A stretch of DNA of 64,000 nt from Streptomyces halobius (GTDB taxonomy: Bacteria; Actinomycetota; Actinomycetes; Streptomycetales; Streptomycetaceae). The stretch spans positions 2,666,001 to 2,730,000 of the forward strand of contig NZ_CP086322.1 in the NCBI RefSeq assembly GCF_023277745.1, read 5' to 3'. The translations under genes and the position numbers were made by a program. Positions 33,892 through 42,777 of the stretch are shown one piece after another (positions within the stretch are counted from its first letter, which is position 1; each line of letters starts with the position of its first letter). The notes under the pieces were generated by a model. The model made no database searches. It worked only from the letters and a program-made list of their open reading frames with translations, and had not been told where the DNA came from.

Positions 33892-34533
33892 ATGCGCATG
33901 CGTATGCCCCTCATCCTCCTCGGCTCCCTCGTCGTCCTGGCCGTCGGCGCCGATCTCGCCGCCGAGCAGATAGCCGAGAACATAGCCGCCAACAAGTTCG
34001 GTGAGAGACTGCCGGGGCAACAGGGCAGCGCCGAGGTGGACATCAAGGGCTTCCCCTTCCTCACCCAGGCCGCGACCGGGACGTTCGACGAGATCAGCGT
34101 CACCGTGAAGGACACGGCTGCCCCGGCCGGCTCCTCCACGGTGACCCTGCCCAGAGCCACGCTCACCGCGCGCGGAGTGAAAGTGGAGGGCACCTCATCC
34201 GCCGTGGCCGATCTGGTCGAGGGGCAGGCAACCGTCCCCTACAGCGCACTCGCAACCGCCCTCGAACAGCAAAACCCCTCGGGCGGACCGGTGGAGATAG
34301 CTCCTGTCACCGGCGGTGCCGCCCGCGTACGGATCACCCAGGGCGGACGGGACCTCATCGCCCGACTCTCGGGCCAGGGCGAGGACATCGCGTTCACCCC
34401 GGAGGTCGAGGGTGCGCCGCCGCAGGCCGTCGCCGTGGCTACCGGGCCCCTGCGGGCGGACATCACCGGCGCCACTCCGGATGAGGGCGGAGTTCGGCTC
34501 CACTTCGCCGGGCGGCTGGTCAGCCTCGGTTAG
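33892..34533 (+). CDS. LmeA-like DUF2993 phospholipid-binding protein
   Basis: This 213-aa envelope protein has an N-terminal hydrophobic signal/anchor (PLILLGSLVVLAVGADLAAE) followed by the DUF2993 pattern (AEQIAENIAANKFGERLPG; DIKGFPFLTQAATGTFDEI; LPRATLTARGVKVEG; GPVEIAPV). LmeA of mycobacteria binds phospholipids and supports lipomannan elongation; this assignment is by family only. A GAAGGAG site precedes ATG 33892. Confidence 0.82.
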   Translation: MRMRMPLILLGSLVVLAVGADLAAEQIAENIAANKFGERLPGQQGSAEVDIKGFPFLTQAATGTFDEISVTVKDTAAPAGSSTVTLPRATLTARGVKVEGTSSAVADLVEGQATVPYSALATALEQQNPSGGPVEIAPVTGGAARVRITQGGRDLIARLSGQGEDIAFTPEVEGAPPQAVAVATGPLRADITGATPDEGGVRLHFAGRLVSLG

Positions 34534-34710
34534 GCACCTCGCGGGACTCACGGCGCGCGTGAGGACCGCCTTCGAAACTTGCACCCGGGCCCCCGGACTT
34601 GCCAACCCGGGGGCCGCGCGCTGCCAGAAGACCGCCCTTGACCGGGCACCTCTTATCCGGACAGGGGATACCTGCAGGTGAGAGCAGAATGCAAGGTCCC
34701 GCCCCCGAAC

Positions 34711-34740
34711 GAGATCGCACCGGGTTCGTGCACGTTGTCG
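34711..34740 (+). repeat. PTH2-tail repeat R7
   Basis: GAGATCGCACCGGGTTCGTG then CACGTTGTCG; the frame reads EIAPG then diverges. It shares the upstream AATGCAA...GCCCCCGAAC stretch with R4. It is the last copy before the backbone resumes. Confidence 0.75.
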
Positions 34741-34800
34741 CCGATCATCCCGCATTGCGGGGCCGCCGGCGCCGACACGGGCGAGAGCGTTCCCGCCTCC

Positions 34801-34928
34801 GGGCACAGCGGGCAGGGCCACGAGCTGTCGGCGGGCGCGGTCGCAGGGGTCACGAGCTCTCACCGGGCACGGCGGGCAGGGCCACGAGCCGCCACCGGGC
34901 ACGGCGGCCGGGGTCACGAGCCGCCACG
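34801..34928 (+). repeat. Imperfect ~32-bp tandem repeat
   Basis: Units GGGCACGGCGGGCAGGGCCA then CGAGCCGCCACC start at 34801, 34865 and 34897, with a shorter one between. The surrounding 34,534-35,044 contains no supported gene. Confidence 0.7.
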
Positions 34929-35044
34929 CCCCGCCCCCACCGCACCACCGGAAGCTCAAATCAACCTCTGAACCCCGCGCGCGAAGGGTTCGGCTCGCCG
35001 TAACGGGCCATGAGTACCGACACCACGGAGCGAGAGGGGGAAGC

Positions 35045-35887
35045 ATGGAGCGCCTTGGCACGGGAATCGGCTGGCGGCCGGAGATCGCCGCCGAGATCGC
35101 GGGGCTGCCCGGTGTGGACTGGGTGGAGGTCGTGGCCGAGAACATCTGCCCCGGCCATCTGCCGCCCGCCCTGCGGGAGCTGCGCGAGCGCGGCACGACC
35201 GTCGTCCCGCACGGTGTCTCGCTCGGCCTCGGCGGCGCGGACCGTCCGGCCCCCGGGCGGCTGACCGCCCTCGCCGAACGCGCCGTGGCACTGGGCGCGC
35301 CGCTGGTCACCGAACACATCGCGTTCGTCCGCGCCGGCGGGCCGCTCACCGCCTCACCGGTGGTGGAGGCCGGGCATCTGCTGCCCGTGCCGCGCACCCG
35401 CGACGCCCTGGACGTGCTGTGCGAGAACGTACGGATCGCCCAGGACGCGCTGCCCGTACCGCTGGCCCTGGAGAACATCGCGGCGCTGATCAACTGGCCG
35501 GGCGAGGAGCTGACCGAGGGGCGGTTCCTCCGCGAACTCGTCGAGCGGACCGGCGTACGGCTGCTCATCGATGTCGCCAACCTCCATACGAACCACGTCA
35601 ACCGGGGCGAGGACCCGGCCGTCGCACTCGACGAGCTGCCGGTCGAGGCCATCGCGTACGTCCATGTCGCGGGCGGGGTGGAGCGGGACGGGGTGTGGCA
35701 CGACAGCCATGCGCACCCGGTGACCCAGCCGGTGCTGGACGTGCTGGCCGAGCTCTGCGCCCGGATCACGCCCCCCGGTGTGCTGCTGGAACGGGATGAG
35801 GACTTCCCCGAGGGCGGCGAGCTGGCCGGGGAGCTTGATGCGATCCGCGCCGTGCTGAAGGAGGCCCGTCGTGCCGAGGCGGCTTGA
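35045..35887 (+). CDS. MNIO (DUF692) multinuclear iron enzyme
   Basis: This 280-aa TIM-barrel protein has the DUF692 signatures: [56 protein letters not shown] and DSHAHPV, supplying the His/Asp/Glu/Asn iron ligands. MNIO enzymes oxidatively modify cysteine or other residues in ribosomally made peptides (MbnB, TglH). The next gene overlaps it by 17 bp and a TIGR04222 remnant follows; TIGR04222 proteins commonly accompany actinobacterial DUF692. Substrate in this lineage is unknown. Confidence 0.85.
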   Translation: MERLGTGIGWRPEIAAEIAGLPGVDWVEVVAENICPGHLPPALRELRERGTTVVPHGVSLGLGGADRPAPGRLTALAERAVALGAPLVTEHIAFVRAGGPLTASPVVEAGHLLPVPRTRDALDVLCENVRIAQDALPVPLALENIAALINWPGEELTEGRFLRELVERTGVRLLIDVANLHTNHVNRGEDPAVALDELPVEAIAYVHVAGGVERDGVWHDSHAHPVTQPVLDVLAELCARITPPGVLLERDEDFPEGGELAGELDAIRAVLKEARRAEAA

Positions 35888-36356
35888 GCCGGTGACGGAC
35901 CGGTCCCAGGGCGGGACGGCAGCGCCGCCCGGGTCCACCGAGGCGGCGCGGCAGCGGCTGGCGCTCGCCCAGACCGCGCTGCTGTCCGCGCTCGTCGCCG
36001 GGACGCCCGCCCCGGAGGGTTTCGACCGCGCCCGCTTGCGGGTGCAGAGCCGGGCGCTGACCGCCAAGCGGGCCTCCGTCGTCGCCAAGGTGGCCCCCGA
36101 GCTGCCGGAGATCCTCAGCGAGGACTTCCGGATGGCGTTCCTCGGCTACGCCCGGCACCGGCCCATGAGCGGCGGCTACCGGCAGGACGCCCTGGACTTC
36201 GCGGCATATCTGCTGGCGCAGGGCCGCCCCGACGACCCTGCGGCACGGCGGCGGTTGGCCCAGTGGTGGCATGATCGCGCCGGACCCGAACCGCCGTCCA
36301 CGGGCCCCGCGTCCCGTCTCACCCACGCCATCCGGCGCGCGCTGCACCGAAGGTGA
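35871..36356 (+). CDS. MNIO partner protein
   Basis: This 161-aa helical protein ([89 protein letters not shown]) is translationally coupled to the DUF692 gene. Its size and helical segments fit the substrate-recognition partners (DUF2063-like) that accompany MNIO enzymes, though homology cannot be shown by eye. The GTG start at 35871 lies within the end of the previous gene. Confidence 0.65.
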   Translation: MPRRLEPVTDRSQGGTAAPPGSTEAARQRLALAQTALLSALVAGTPAPEGFDRARLRVQSRALTAKRASVVAKVAPELPEILSEDFRMAFLGYARHRPMSGGYRQDALDFAAYLLAQGRPDDPAARRRLAQWWHDRAGPEPPSTGPASRLTHAIRRALHRR

Positions 36357-36429
36357 GCGCCCCGCCCGGCTGACGCCGATAGCCCCCTGCCACACAGCCC
36401 ACAAACGGCCGCGTAACACGCAAGACGGA

Positions 36430-36946
36430 CCTTCGTGGCTCAATCCCTCCCGGCTCCCGGACGCCGCCCTCACCGCCATAGGGCCCGACGGCCAGCGCCC
36501 CATCCCCGCGATACGCGACGGCCTGGCCACCGCCGATGAGGTACGGGAGCTGTCCGACCGGTTCGTCGGCTCCGGTCTCGCGCTGCCCGCCGCGGCCCCT
36601 ACGGCCATCGTCCGGGCGGTCCGCCAGGTGAAGGGCGCCGTTCTGCTGGTGCTGCCGACCGCCGCGGCATCCGTGTGGACTGCCCCCCTCCGGCACGGAG
36701 ACCGGGCTGCTCCTGGCGTGGTTCGCGCTGCCGCTGATCCTTGCCGCCGGCACCCGGGCGATGGCCCACTTCGAGGTCAACCCGTCCGCCACATGGGCGA
36801 CCGCGGCGGGCGAACGCCTGCTGCGGCGCGTCGCCGCCGGACACGCCGGAAACCCCCGCCCCGCGCTCACCGCGCTCGCCGTCCACGGCCCCGGAACCCT
36901 CACCGAACCCGCACTGCGGACCGCCCTCCACTCTTCCGGGGCATAG
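36430..36946 (+). pseudogene. TIGR04222-like membrane protein remnant
   Basis: One frame encodes LPDAALTAIGPDGQRPIPAI, DEVRELSDRFVGSGLALPA and IVRAVRQVKGAVLLVLPT. After a shift near 36690 a second frame continues TGLLLAWFALPLILAAGTR, AMAHFEVNPSATWATAAGE, RLLRRVAAGHAGN and stops at 36946. This order matches the TIGR04222 membrane domain; the N-terminus and the Gly/Cys-rich tail usual in that family are missing. If the tail is the MNIO substrate, this locus has lost it. Confidence 0.55.
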
Positions 36947-37076
36947 CGCCCGACACCGGTGCCAGGTGCTTTACTTCGGCAACCACCCCCTCAACTATCC
37001 CTTTTGTATGCACACCGTGCGGCCCAGCGGAGTGAGCCTCTCGCCGTGCGCCACGCACCATACGAAGGGACGGCTC

Positions 37077-38783
37077 GTGAGAGCACTCGCGTTGTACGGC
37101 ACCATCGGATCGCTGGTCCTGACCGCGCTCGCCACCGCCCCGGCGGGGAGCGCCGACGGCCCTCCCCTCAAGCCCCCCGCCCCGGTGCCGCACCCCATCG
37201 ACTTCGGCACATGCTCTCCCGTCGAGCATCTGCCGGACTCCGTCGAATGCGGCAAGGTCACCGTGCCGCTCGACTACGCGCACCCCGACGGCAAGAAGAT
37301 CAGCCTCACCGTCAGCCGGATCCGGGCCACCGCGCCCAAGGAGCGGCAGGGCGCCCTGGTCTTCAATCCCGGCGGTCCCGGTGCGAGCAGCATGGATTTC
37401 CCGCTCTACGGCGCGCTCGCCAGATGGCGCAAGGTCGCTCGCGTCTATGACTTCGTCGGATACGCGCCGCGCGGTGTCGGCCGGTCCGCGCCGCTCTCCT
37501 GCCAGGACCCGGAGAAGTTCGCCAAGGCTCCGACGGACAGCCAGCGGCACCCCACCGAGGAGTTCAAGCGGAAGAAGGTGGCACAGGCGAAGGCGTACGC
37601 GCGGGGGTGCGTCCGCAACGCGGGCGCCGACCTGCCCTTTTACAACTCGGTCAACAACGCCCGCGACCTGGACATGATCCGGGCCGCCCTGGGCGAGAAG
37701 AAGCTGACGTTCATGGGCGCCTCGTACGGGACGTACTTCGGTGCCGTTTACGCGGCGCTCTTCCCCGGCCACATCCGCCGCATGGTCCTCGACAGCGTGG
37801 TCAACCCCGAGCCCAGCCAGATCTGGTACGCCAACAACCTCAACCAGAACATCGCCTTCCAGCGCCGCTGGCGCGACTGGCTCAAGTGGGTCGCCAAACA
37901 CCACGCCCGATACGACCTCGGCAAGACGCCGAAGGCGGTGCAACGCTCGTACGACAAGGCCGTCCGGCAGGTCCGCCGAGCGCCCGTCAACGGCAAGATC
38001 GGCCCCGCCCAGCTGCAGGCGGCGTATCTCAAGACCGGCTACAACGACGCGTACTGGGCGATGCGCGCCCAGGCGCTCTCGGATTATCTGCACGGCAATC
38101 CGAAGCAGCTGATCGCCCAGGCGGAGCCCAAGGCCGGCGCCGCCAAGGAGGAGGAGAACAGCAACGCCGTCTACACGGCGGTCGAGTGCAATGACGCGCC
38201 CTGGCCGCGCGACTGGCGCGTCTGGGACCGCGACAACACACGGGTCGCGAAGGTGGCGCCGTTCGAGACCTGGGACAACGCCTGGATGAATCTGCCGTGC
38301 GCCTTCTGGCCGGAGCGGTCGGAGCAGGCCGTGGCCGGGCTCGAAGACGCGATCAGCAGGGCCACCGACCGCGCCACCGGGAAGAACGCCGACAGCGCCA
38401 ACGGCGACGATGTGGTGGACGGGCTGGCCGCCGCCACCAGCCGTACGGTCGAGGCCGGTCTGGACGACGTGTTGAACGGTGGTTCCCGGCCCCTCGACAT
38501 CCGTACGGCGCCCGGCGCGCTGCCCCCGGTGCTGCTGCTGGCGGCGGAGCGGGACGCGGCGACGCCGTATCCGGGGGCGCTGAATCTGCAGCGGCGACTG
38601 CACGGCGCCTCGCTGGTCACCGAGAAGGGGGCCGGCACACACGGCATCGCGCTCAACGACAACGAATGCGTCAACAAGTACACGCTGGCGTATCTGCTGC
38701 GCGGGGAGGCCCCGGGGCACCGGGTGTACTGCCCGGCGCGCGCGGAACCGAAGCCGGACGACCGGGCGAAGCCCATGAAGTAG
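37077..38783 (+). CDS. Secreted alpha/beta hydrolase, tripeptidyl-aminopeptidase type
   Basis: This 568-aa exported enzyme has a signal peptide (ALYGTIGSLVLTALATAPAG) and the TAP-family layout: VECGKVTVPLDYAHPDGK, FNPGGPG (oxyanion), GYAPRGVGRS, nucleophile elbow MGASYGTYFG, a helical cap, then LLLAAERDAATPY (Asp) and KGAGTHGI (His). Such enzymes release N-terminal peptides outside the cell or hydrolyse esters. GTG 37077 follows a GAAGGGA site. A strong terminator follows. Confidence 0.88.
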   Translation: MRALALYGTIGSLVLTALATAPAGSADGPPLKPPAPVPHPIDFGTCSPVEHLPDSVECGKVTVPLDYAHPDGKKISLTVSRIRATAPKERQGALVFNPGGPGASSMDFPLYGALARWRKVARVYDFVGYAPRGVGRSAPLSCQDPEKFAKAPTDSQRHPTEEFKRKKVAQAKAYARGCVRNAGADLPFYNSVNNARDLDMIRAALGEKKLTFMGASYGTYFGAVYAALFPGHIRRMVLDSVVNPEPSQIWYANNLNQNIAFQRRWRDWLKWVAKHHARYDLGKTPKAVQRSYDKAVRQVRRAPVNGKIGPAQLQAAYLKTGYNDAYWAMRAQALSDYLHGNPKQLIAQAEPKAGAAKEEENSNAVYTAVECNDAPWPRDWRVWDRDNTRVAKVAPFETWDNAWMNLPCAFWPERSEQAVAGLEDAISRATDRATGKNADSANGDDVVDGLAAATSRTVEAGLDDVLNGGSRPLDIRTAPGALPPVLLLAAERDAATPYPGALNLQRRLHGASLVTEKGAGTHGIALNDNECVNKYTLAYLLRGEAPGHRVYCPARAEPKPDDRAKPMK

Positions 38784-38801
38784 CGCCAGGTGCCGACGGA
38801 A

Positions 38802-38842
38802 AAGCGCTGCGGGCCGTCCCCTGGGGGACGGCCCGCAGCGCT
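38802..38842. terminator. Strong hairpin terminator
   Basis: A near-perfect ~18-bp stem, AAGCGCTGCGGGCCGTCC paired with GGACGGCCCGCAGCGCTT, 18 bp after the hydrolase stop. It can serve both convergent transcripts. Confidence 0.88.
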
Positions 38843-38854
38843 TGCGCGGCGAGG

Positions 38855-38903
38855 TCAGGCGAGCCCCGCGACCAGCTCGGACACCGGCTTCCGCCGCCCC
38901 GTG
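38855..38903 (-). repeat. Orphan second copy of the hemQ 3' end
   Basis: The 38 bp at 38866-38903 match 38971-39008 in hemQ base for base. On the minus strand it encodes [14 protein letters not shown] plus TGA, the same last residues as hemQ but with different final codons (GGG CTC GCC TGA against GGC TTG GCG TAG). About 66 bp of CCCCGG-rich DNA separate the copies. Confidence 0.85.
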
Positions 38904-38960
38904 CTGCATCCCCCGGGGGATAACCCCCGGACCCCCAGCCCAACGCCCCGCGCACCCCGA

Positions 38961-39704
38961 CTACGCCAAGCCCGCGACCAGCTCGGACACCGGCTTCCGC
39001 CGCCCCGTGTAGAACGGGATCTCCTCGCGGACGTGCAGACGCGCCTCGGAGCCGCGCAGGTGCCGCATCAGGTCGACGATGCGGTAGAGGTCATTGGCCT
39101 CGAACGCCAGGATCCACTCGTAGTCGCCCAGCGAGAACGCCGGCACCGTGTTGGCGCGGACGTCCGGGAAGCCGCGGGCCATCTTGCCGTGGTCGGCGAG
39201 CATCCGGCGGCGGTCCTCGTCGGGGAGGAGGTACCAGTCGTAGGAGCGTACGAAGGGGTAGACGCTCACATAGTCGCGGGGCTCCTCGTCGGCCAGGAAG
39301 GCCGGGATGTGCGACTTGTTGAACTCGGCGGGGCGGTGCAGCGCCATGTTCGACCACACCGGCTCCAGCACACGGCCGAGGCGGGTGCGGCGGAAGAGGT
39401 TGTACGCCTCCTGGAGGGCGTCCGAGCTCTCCGAGTGCCACCAGATCATGACGTCGGCGTCGGCACGCAGGCCGGACACGTCGTAGGTGCCGCGCACGAC
39501 GACGTCCTTGGCGGCGAGCTGGGCGAACAGCTCCTCGACCTCGTCGGCGTAGCCGCCGCGGTCCTCCGGGAGGACGTCACGCAGCTTGAACACCGACCAG
39601 AGGGTGTAGCGGATGACCTCGTTGAGGTCCTTCGCCTTCTTACCGGCGTTCGGGGTCTTCTCGGGAGCGGTGGCGGGGGTGGAAGCGTCTGTCATGTCGT
39701 CCAT
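38961..39704 (-). CDS. hemQ: HemQ coproheme decarboxylase
   Basis: This 247-aa cytoplasmic enzyme of the chlorite-dismutase family has the actinobacterial HemQ/ChdC features: [34 protein letters not shown], a [15 protein letters not shown] segment with the catalytic Tyr region, HGKMARGF with the haem-ligand His, and [12 protein letters not shown]. It decarboxylates coproheme to haem b, the last step of the coproporphyrin pathway. It follows hemG with only 2 bp between stop and ATG 39704 (ATG 39695 is an alternative). Its 3' end is duplicated downstream. Confidence 0.93.
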   Translation of the reverse strand: MDDMTDASTPATAPEKTPNAGKKAKDLNEVIRYTLWSVFKLRDVLPEDRGGYADEVEELFAQLAAKDVVVRGTYDVSGLRADADVMIWWHSESSDALQEAYNLFRRTRLGRVLEPVWSNMALHRPAEFNKSHIPAFLADEEPRDYVSVYPFVRSYDWYLLPDEDRRRMLADHGKMARGFPDVRANTVPAFSLGDYEWILAFEANDLYRIVDLMRHLRGSEARLHVREEIPFYTGRRKPVSELVAGLA

Positions 39705-39706
39705 TC

Positions 39707-41161
39707 TCACTCGCCGCCCGCGGTGCCCGCCGCCAGGGTGGCCAGGACGTCGTCGGCGGCGCGGTGCGCGGAGCCGATGCAGGCCGGGATGCCGACACCG
39801 TCGTAGACCGCGCCGCACACCCGCAGCGCCCCGGGCAGCCCGGCGACCGCGTCACGGATCCTGGCCACCCGCCGCACATGGCCGACGGAGTACTGCGGCA
39901 GCCCGCCGTGCCAGCGGGTGACCGTGTTCGCGACGGGCCGGGCCCGCAGGCCGACCGCCGCGCCGAGGTCGGCCAGCGAGAGATCGACCAGCTCGGAGTC
40001 GTCGCGCTTGAGGTCGGCGTCGTCCTCGTACCGGCCGATGGAGGTGCGCAGTACGAAGAGGTCGGGGTCGGCGTCCCCGATCCAGCCCCATTTCTGGCCG
40101 GCGAACGTCGATGCCTTGATCCGGTGCCCGTCGACGGGCGGTACGAGGAAGCCGCTGCCGCTGGGGACGCTGCCCAGGTCCGAGCGGCGGAAGGCCATGG
40201 TGACCAGCGCCATCGAGGCGTAGTCGACGGTGTCCAGCTCGACGGCGGCGGAGGGGCAGTCGCGGCGGAGCAGGCGCGCCGCCGCTCCGGCCGGGGCGGC
40301 CATGATCACCGCGTCCGCCTGGAACATCCGTTCGTCGGCGCGGATCTGCCAGCCGTCGTCGCCGGCCCACCGCAGCTCCCGCACGGCGGAGTCGAGGAGG
40401 ATCTCACCGCCCCCCGCGCGCACGGCGTCGGCGACGGCACCGGGCAGCGTCCCGATCCCGCCGTCGATCCCTATGAAGACCGGACCTTCGGGCGGTGCCG
40501 TGGCGGCCGCGCGCGCCTGGATGGCCCGTACGCCTTCGAGCAGCGAACGCTCGGCACGCGCGGCCTCGAAGAGCTGGGGGACGGCGGCGCGCATCGAGAT
40601 GCGGTAGGCACCGCCCGCGTAGACGCCGCCGAGCAGCGGCTCGACGAGCCGGTCGACGACCTCGCGGCCGAGCCGGGCCGCGACATACTCGCCGACCGCG
40701 ACATCCTCACCGGCCTCGGTCCGCGCCAGCGTCTCGTCCTCGGCGATCCGCGCCAGACCGGCCGGGGAGATCACTCCGGACGCGGCGAGCGGATCGAGGT
40801 CCCCCGGGACGCCCATGACATGGCCCTTGGGCATCGGGCGGAGCGCGTCACGGGTCCACAGGGACGCGGTGGTGGTGGCGGGCGGCTGCAGCCGTTCACC
40901 GAGTCCGACGGCACGCGCGAGCCGCACCGCCTCCGGCCGCCTGGCCAGCATCGATTCGGCCCCGAGGTCGACCGGTACACCCGCGATCTCACCGGCGCGC
41001 AGCTTGCCGCCGAGCCGGTCGGACGACTCCAGGACGGTGACCTGGACGCCGCCTTCCAGAAGGCGGTGCGCGGCGGCCAGTCCCGAGATGCCGCCTCCGA
41101 TGACGACGACATGACGGACGGTGCCCGGCGCCCGGCCGGTACTGGTGTGCGCAGGGCTCAT
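39707..41161 (-). CDS. hemG: HemG/HemY-type (coproporphyrinogen III) oxidase
   Basis: This 484-aa flavoprotein has an N-terminal FAD-binding GxGxxG loop ([17 protein letters not shown]), ESSDRLGGK, a central substrate domain ([18 protein letters not shown]) and a C-terminal FAD segment ([19 protein letters not shown]). In actinobacteria this HemY-type enzyme oxidises coproporphyrinogen III to coproporphyrin III (CgoX), directly upstream of the HemQ reaction; the gene order hemG-hemQ supports this. Confidence 0.92.
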   Translation of the reverse strand: MSPAHTSTGRAPGTVRHVVVIGGGISGLAAAHRLLEGGVQVTVLESSDRLGGKLRAGEIAGVPVDLGAESMLARRPEAVRLARAVGLGERLQPPATTTASLWTRDALRPMPKGHVMGVPGDLDPLAASGVISPAGLARIAEDETLARTEAGEDVAVGEYVAARLGREVVDRLVEPLLGGVYAGGAYRISMRAAVPQLFEAARAERSLLEGVRAIQARAAATAPPEGPVFIGIDGGIGTLPGAVADAVRAGGGEILLDSAVRELRWAGDDGWQIRADERMFQADAVIMAAPAGAAARLLRRDCPSAAVELDTVDYASMALVTMAFRRSDLGSVPSGSGFLVPPVDGHRIKASTFAGQKWGWIGDADPDLFVLRTSIGRYEDDADLKRDDSELVDLSLADLGAAVGLRARPVANTVTRWHGGLPQYSVGHVRRVARIRDAVAGLPGALRVCGAVYDGVGIPACIGSAHRAADDVLATLAAGTAGGE

Positions 41162-41371
41162 GCCCCCAACTCTCTCAGAGTCAGGAATGCGCCGGTTTCG
41201 GGGAGGAGGTGAGGGCCGGGCCAGGACGGCCGCACCCCCCGCCGGCCGCCCGGCAAGGAGTCCGTCCGGAGTCCGGAACGTGACCGCATCGCGACCCGCG
41301 GACGGCAACCCGTCGCCCCTGGGCGGCGTCGAACGGGCAACACCATCAAGCCACTTAGAGGGGGATGAGGC

Positions 41372-42592
41372 ATGCGGGGAGCAGGGCGGGTGCGGCAGGT
41401 CCGGGGAACCGGGCGGATGCCGGGAGCCGGTGCGAGGCGCGCTCCGAAGGGCCGTCGGGGTGCCGCGGCCGGGTTGCTGCTCGCGGCGTCGCTGACGGTC
41501 GCCGGGTGCGGTGCGTCGGACAGCGAGAGCACGGCGAGCGACGCGATGGCCGACAAGGGGGCGGCCCGGCCGACCCGGGCGCCGGGCAGCGGATACGCGC
41601 AGGGCGGGCAGCGGACCGGCAGCGACGGGCGAACCGGGACGGCGGCCGAGGAGAGCGCCCCGGGGCGGCCGAAGGCGACGAAGATCGCACCCGCCCAGAT
41701 CATCCGGACCGCCACGGTCACCGTGCGGACCAAGGACGTACCGGAGGCACTGGCCAAGGCACGTACGGCGGTGGAAGGCGCGGGCGGCTATGTCGGCGAC
41801 GAGACCACCGACCGGGATGCCGAGGGCCACGACCGGTCACGGCTGGTGCTGCGGGTGCCGCCGAAGGAGTACGACGCGGTGCTGGGACGACTGTCCCGGC
41901 TCGGCAAACTCGTCTCGCGGGAGGTCTCGACGAAGGACGTCACCGATCAGGTGGTGGACACCGACAGCCGCATCACGTCGCAGCGGGCGAGCGTGGCACG
42001 CGTCCGGGAGCTGATGGCGAAGGCCACGACGATCAGCGACATCGTCTCCCTGGAGTCCGAGCTCAACACCCGCGAAGCGAGCCTGGAGTCACTGGAGGCG
42101 CAGCTGCAGTCGCTCAAGGAGCGGACGGGGATGGCCACCATCACCCTGCTGCTGCGGGAGCCGGACGCCGCCCCGGAGAAGAAGCCCGACGAGCCGACGT
42201 CCTTCGGGGACGCGCTGGCCGGCGGCTGGCACGCCTTCACGGCGGCGGTGCGGTGGCTCCTGGTGATCATCGGCGCGGTGCTCCCGTTCGCGGTGGCCGG
42301 GGCCCTGCTGTACGGGCTGTGGCGACTGGTCCGCGGCCGGCTGCCGGCGGGGCTCCGTACGCGACGGAGGGCGAGTGGCGGGGACGCCGAGAGGCGGGCG
42401 GGTGCGACGACGGGGACGGGTACGACGATGGCGGCGGGCGCGGCGAAGGGAGCGGGCGCGGCGACGCGGACACGCGCGGCCTGTGAACCGGAAGTCTCAA
42501 CCGGACCGGAGGCCTCGGACGAACCGGCAGCCGGCGACGAACCGGAAGCCTCGTCCGGCCCCGGAACCGGCGCCGGCCCCTCCCACCCGTGA
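41372..42592 (+). CDS. DUF4349 lipoprotein
   Basis: This 406-aa exported lipoprotein has an N-terminal basic stretch, a hydrophobic helix and a lipobox (LTVAGCG, Cys near residue 46). The DUF4349 core follows: IRTATVTVRTKDVPEALAKA, GGYVGDETTDRDAEG, LVLRVPPKEYDAVLGRL and a coiled coil around DIVSLESELNTREASLESLEA. A transmembrane helix lies near residues 292-315 (LLVIIGAVLPFAVAGALL), then an Arg/Ala-rich disordered tail. Role unknown; divergent from hemG. Confidence 0.87.
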   Translation: MRGAGRVRQVRGTGRMPGAGARRAPKGRRGAAAGLLLAASLTVAGCGASDSESTASDAMADKGAARPTRAPGSGYAQGGQRTGSDGRTGTAAEESAPGRPKATKIAPAQIIRTATVTVRTKDVPEALAKARTAVEGAGGYVGDETTDRDAEGHDRSRLVLRVPPKEYDAVLGRLSRLGKLVSREVSTKDVTDQVVDTDSRITSQRASVARVRELMAKATTISDIVSLESELNTREASLESLEAQLQSLKERTGMATITLLLREPDAAPEKKPDEPTSFGDALAGGWHAFTAAVRWLLVIIGAVLPFAVAGALLYGLWRLVRGRLPAGLRTRRRASGGDAERRAGATTGTGTTMAAGAAKGAGAATRTRAACEPEVSTGPEASDEPAAGDEPEASSGPGTGAGPSHP

Positions 42593-42777
42593 GCCCAGCC
42601 CCTGTATGCCAACCCGCCCCCGTGAGCCCGAATCGCCCCGCCCCCGACAAGGTGGCCCAAGACCCCGTTGACAGCGGGAGGCGACGGGCCAAGACTCGGG
42701 GCGGGCGGCAGCGATCTTCACACCGCCGCCCGCCGACCTCCGAGCCGGGACCGCGAGCACAGCGAGGACACACCCTG

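Noticed and set aside
25221..34740. Repeats explained as a conserved protein motif rather than DNA repeats
   Set aside because: Copies R2 and R4-R7 are not in larger homologous genes, and R2 and R6 differ by indels that break the common frame while the nucleotide similarity remains.
25221..34740. Classical integron with attC sites and an IntI integrase
   Set aside because: No integrase gene in or beside the block, the repeats lack the paired inverted R/L boxes of attC hairpins, and blocks carry several genes.
36900..38909. Open frame of nearly 670 codons antisense to the secreted hydrolase
   Set aside because: The hydrolase on the plus strand has a signal peptide and a complete triad; the reverse frame has none.
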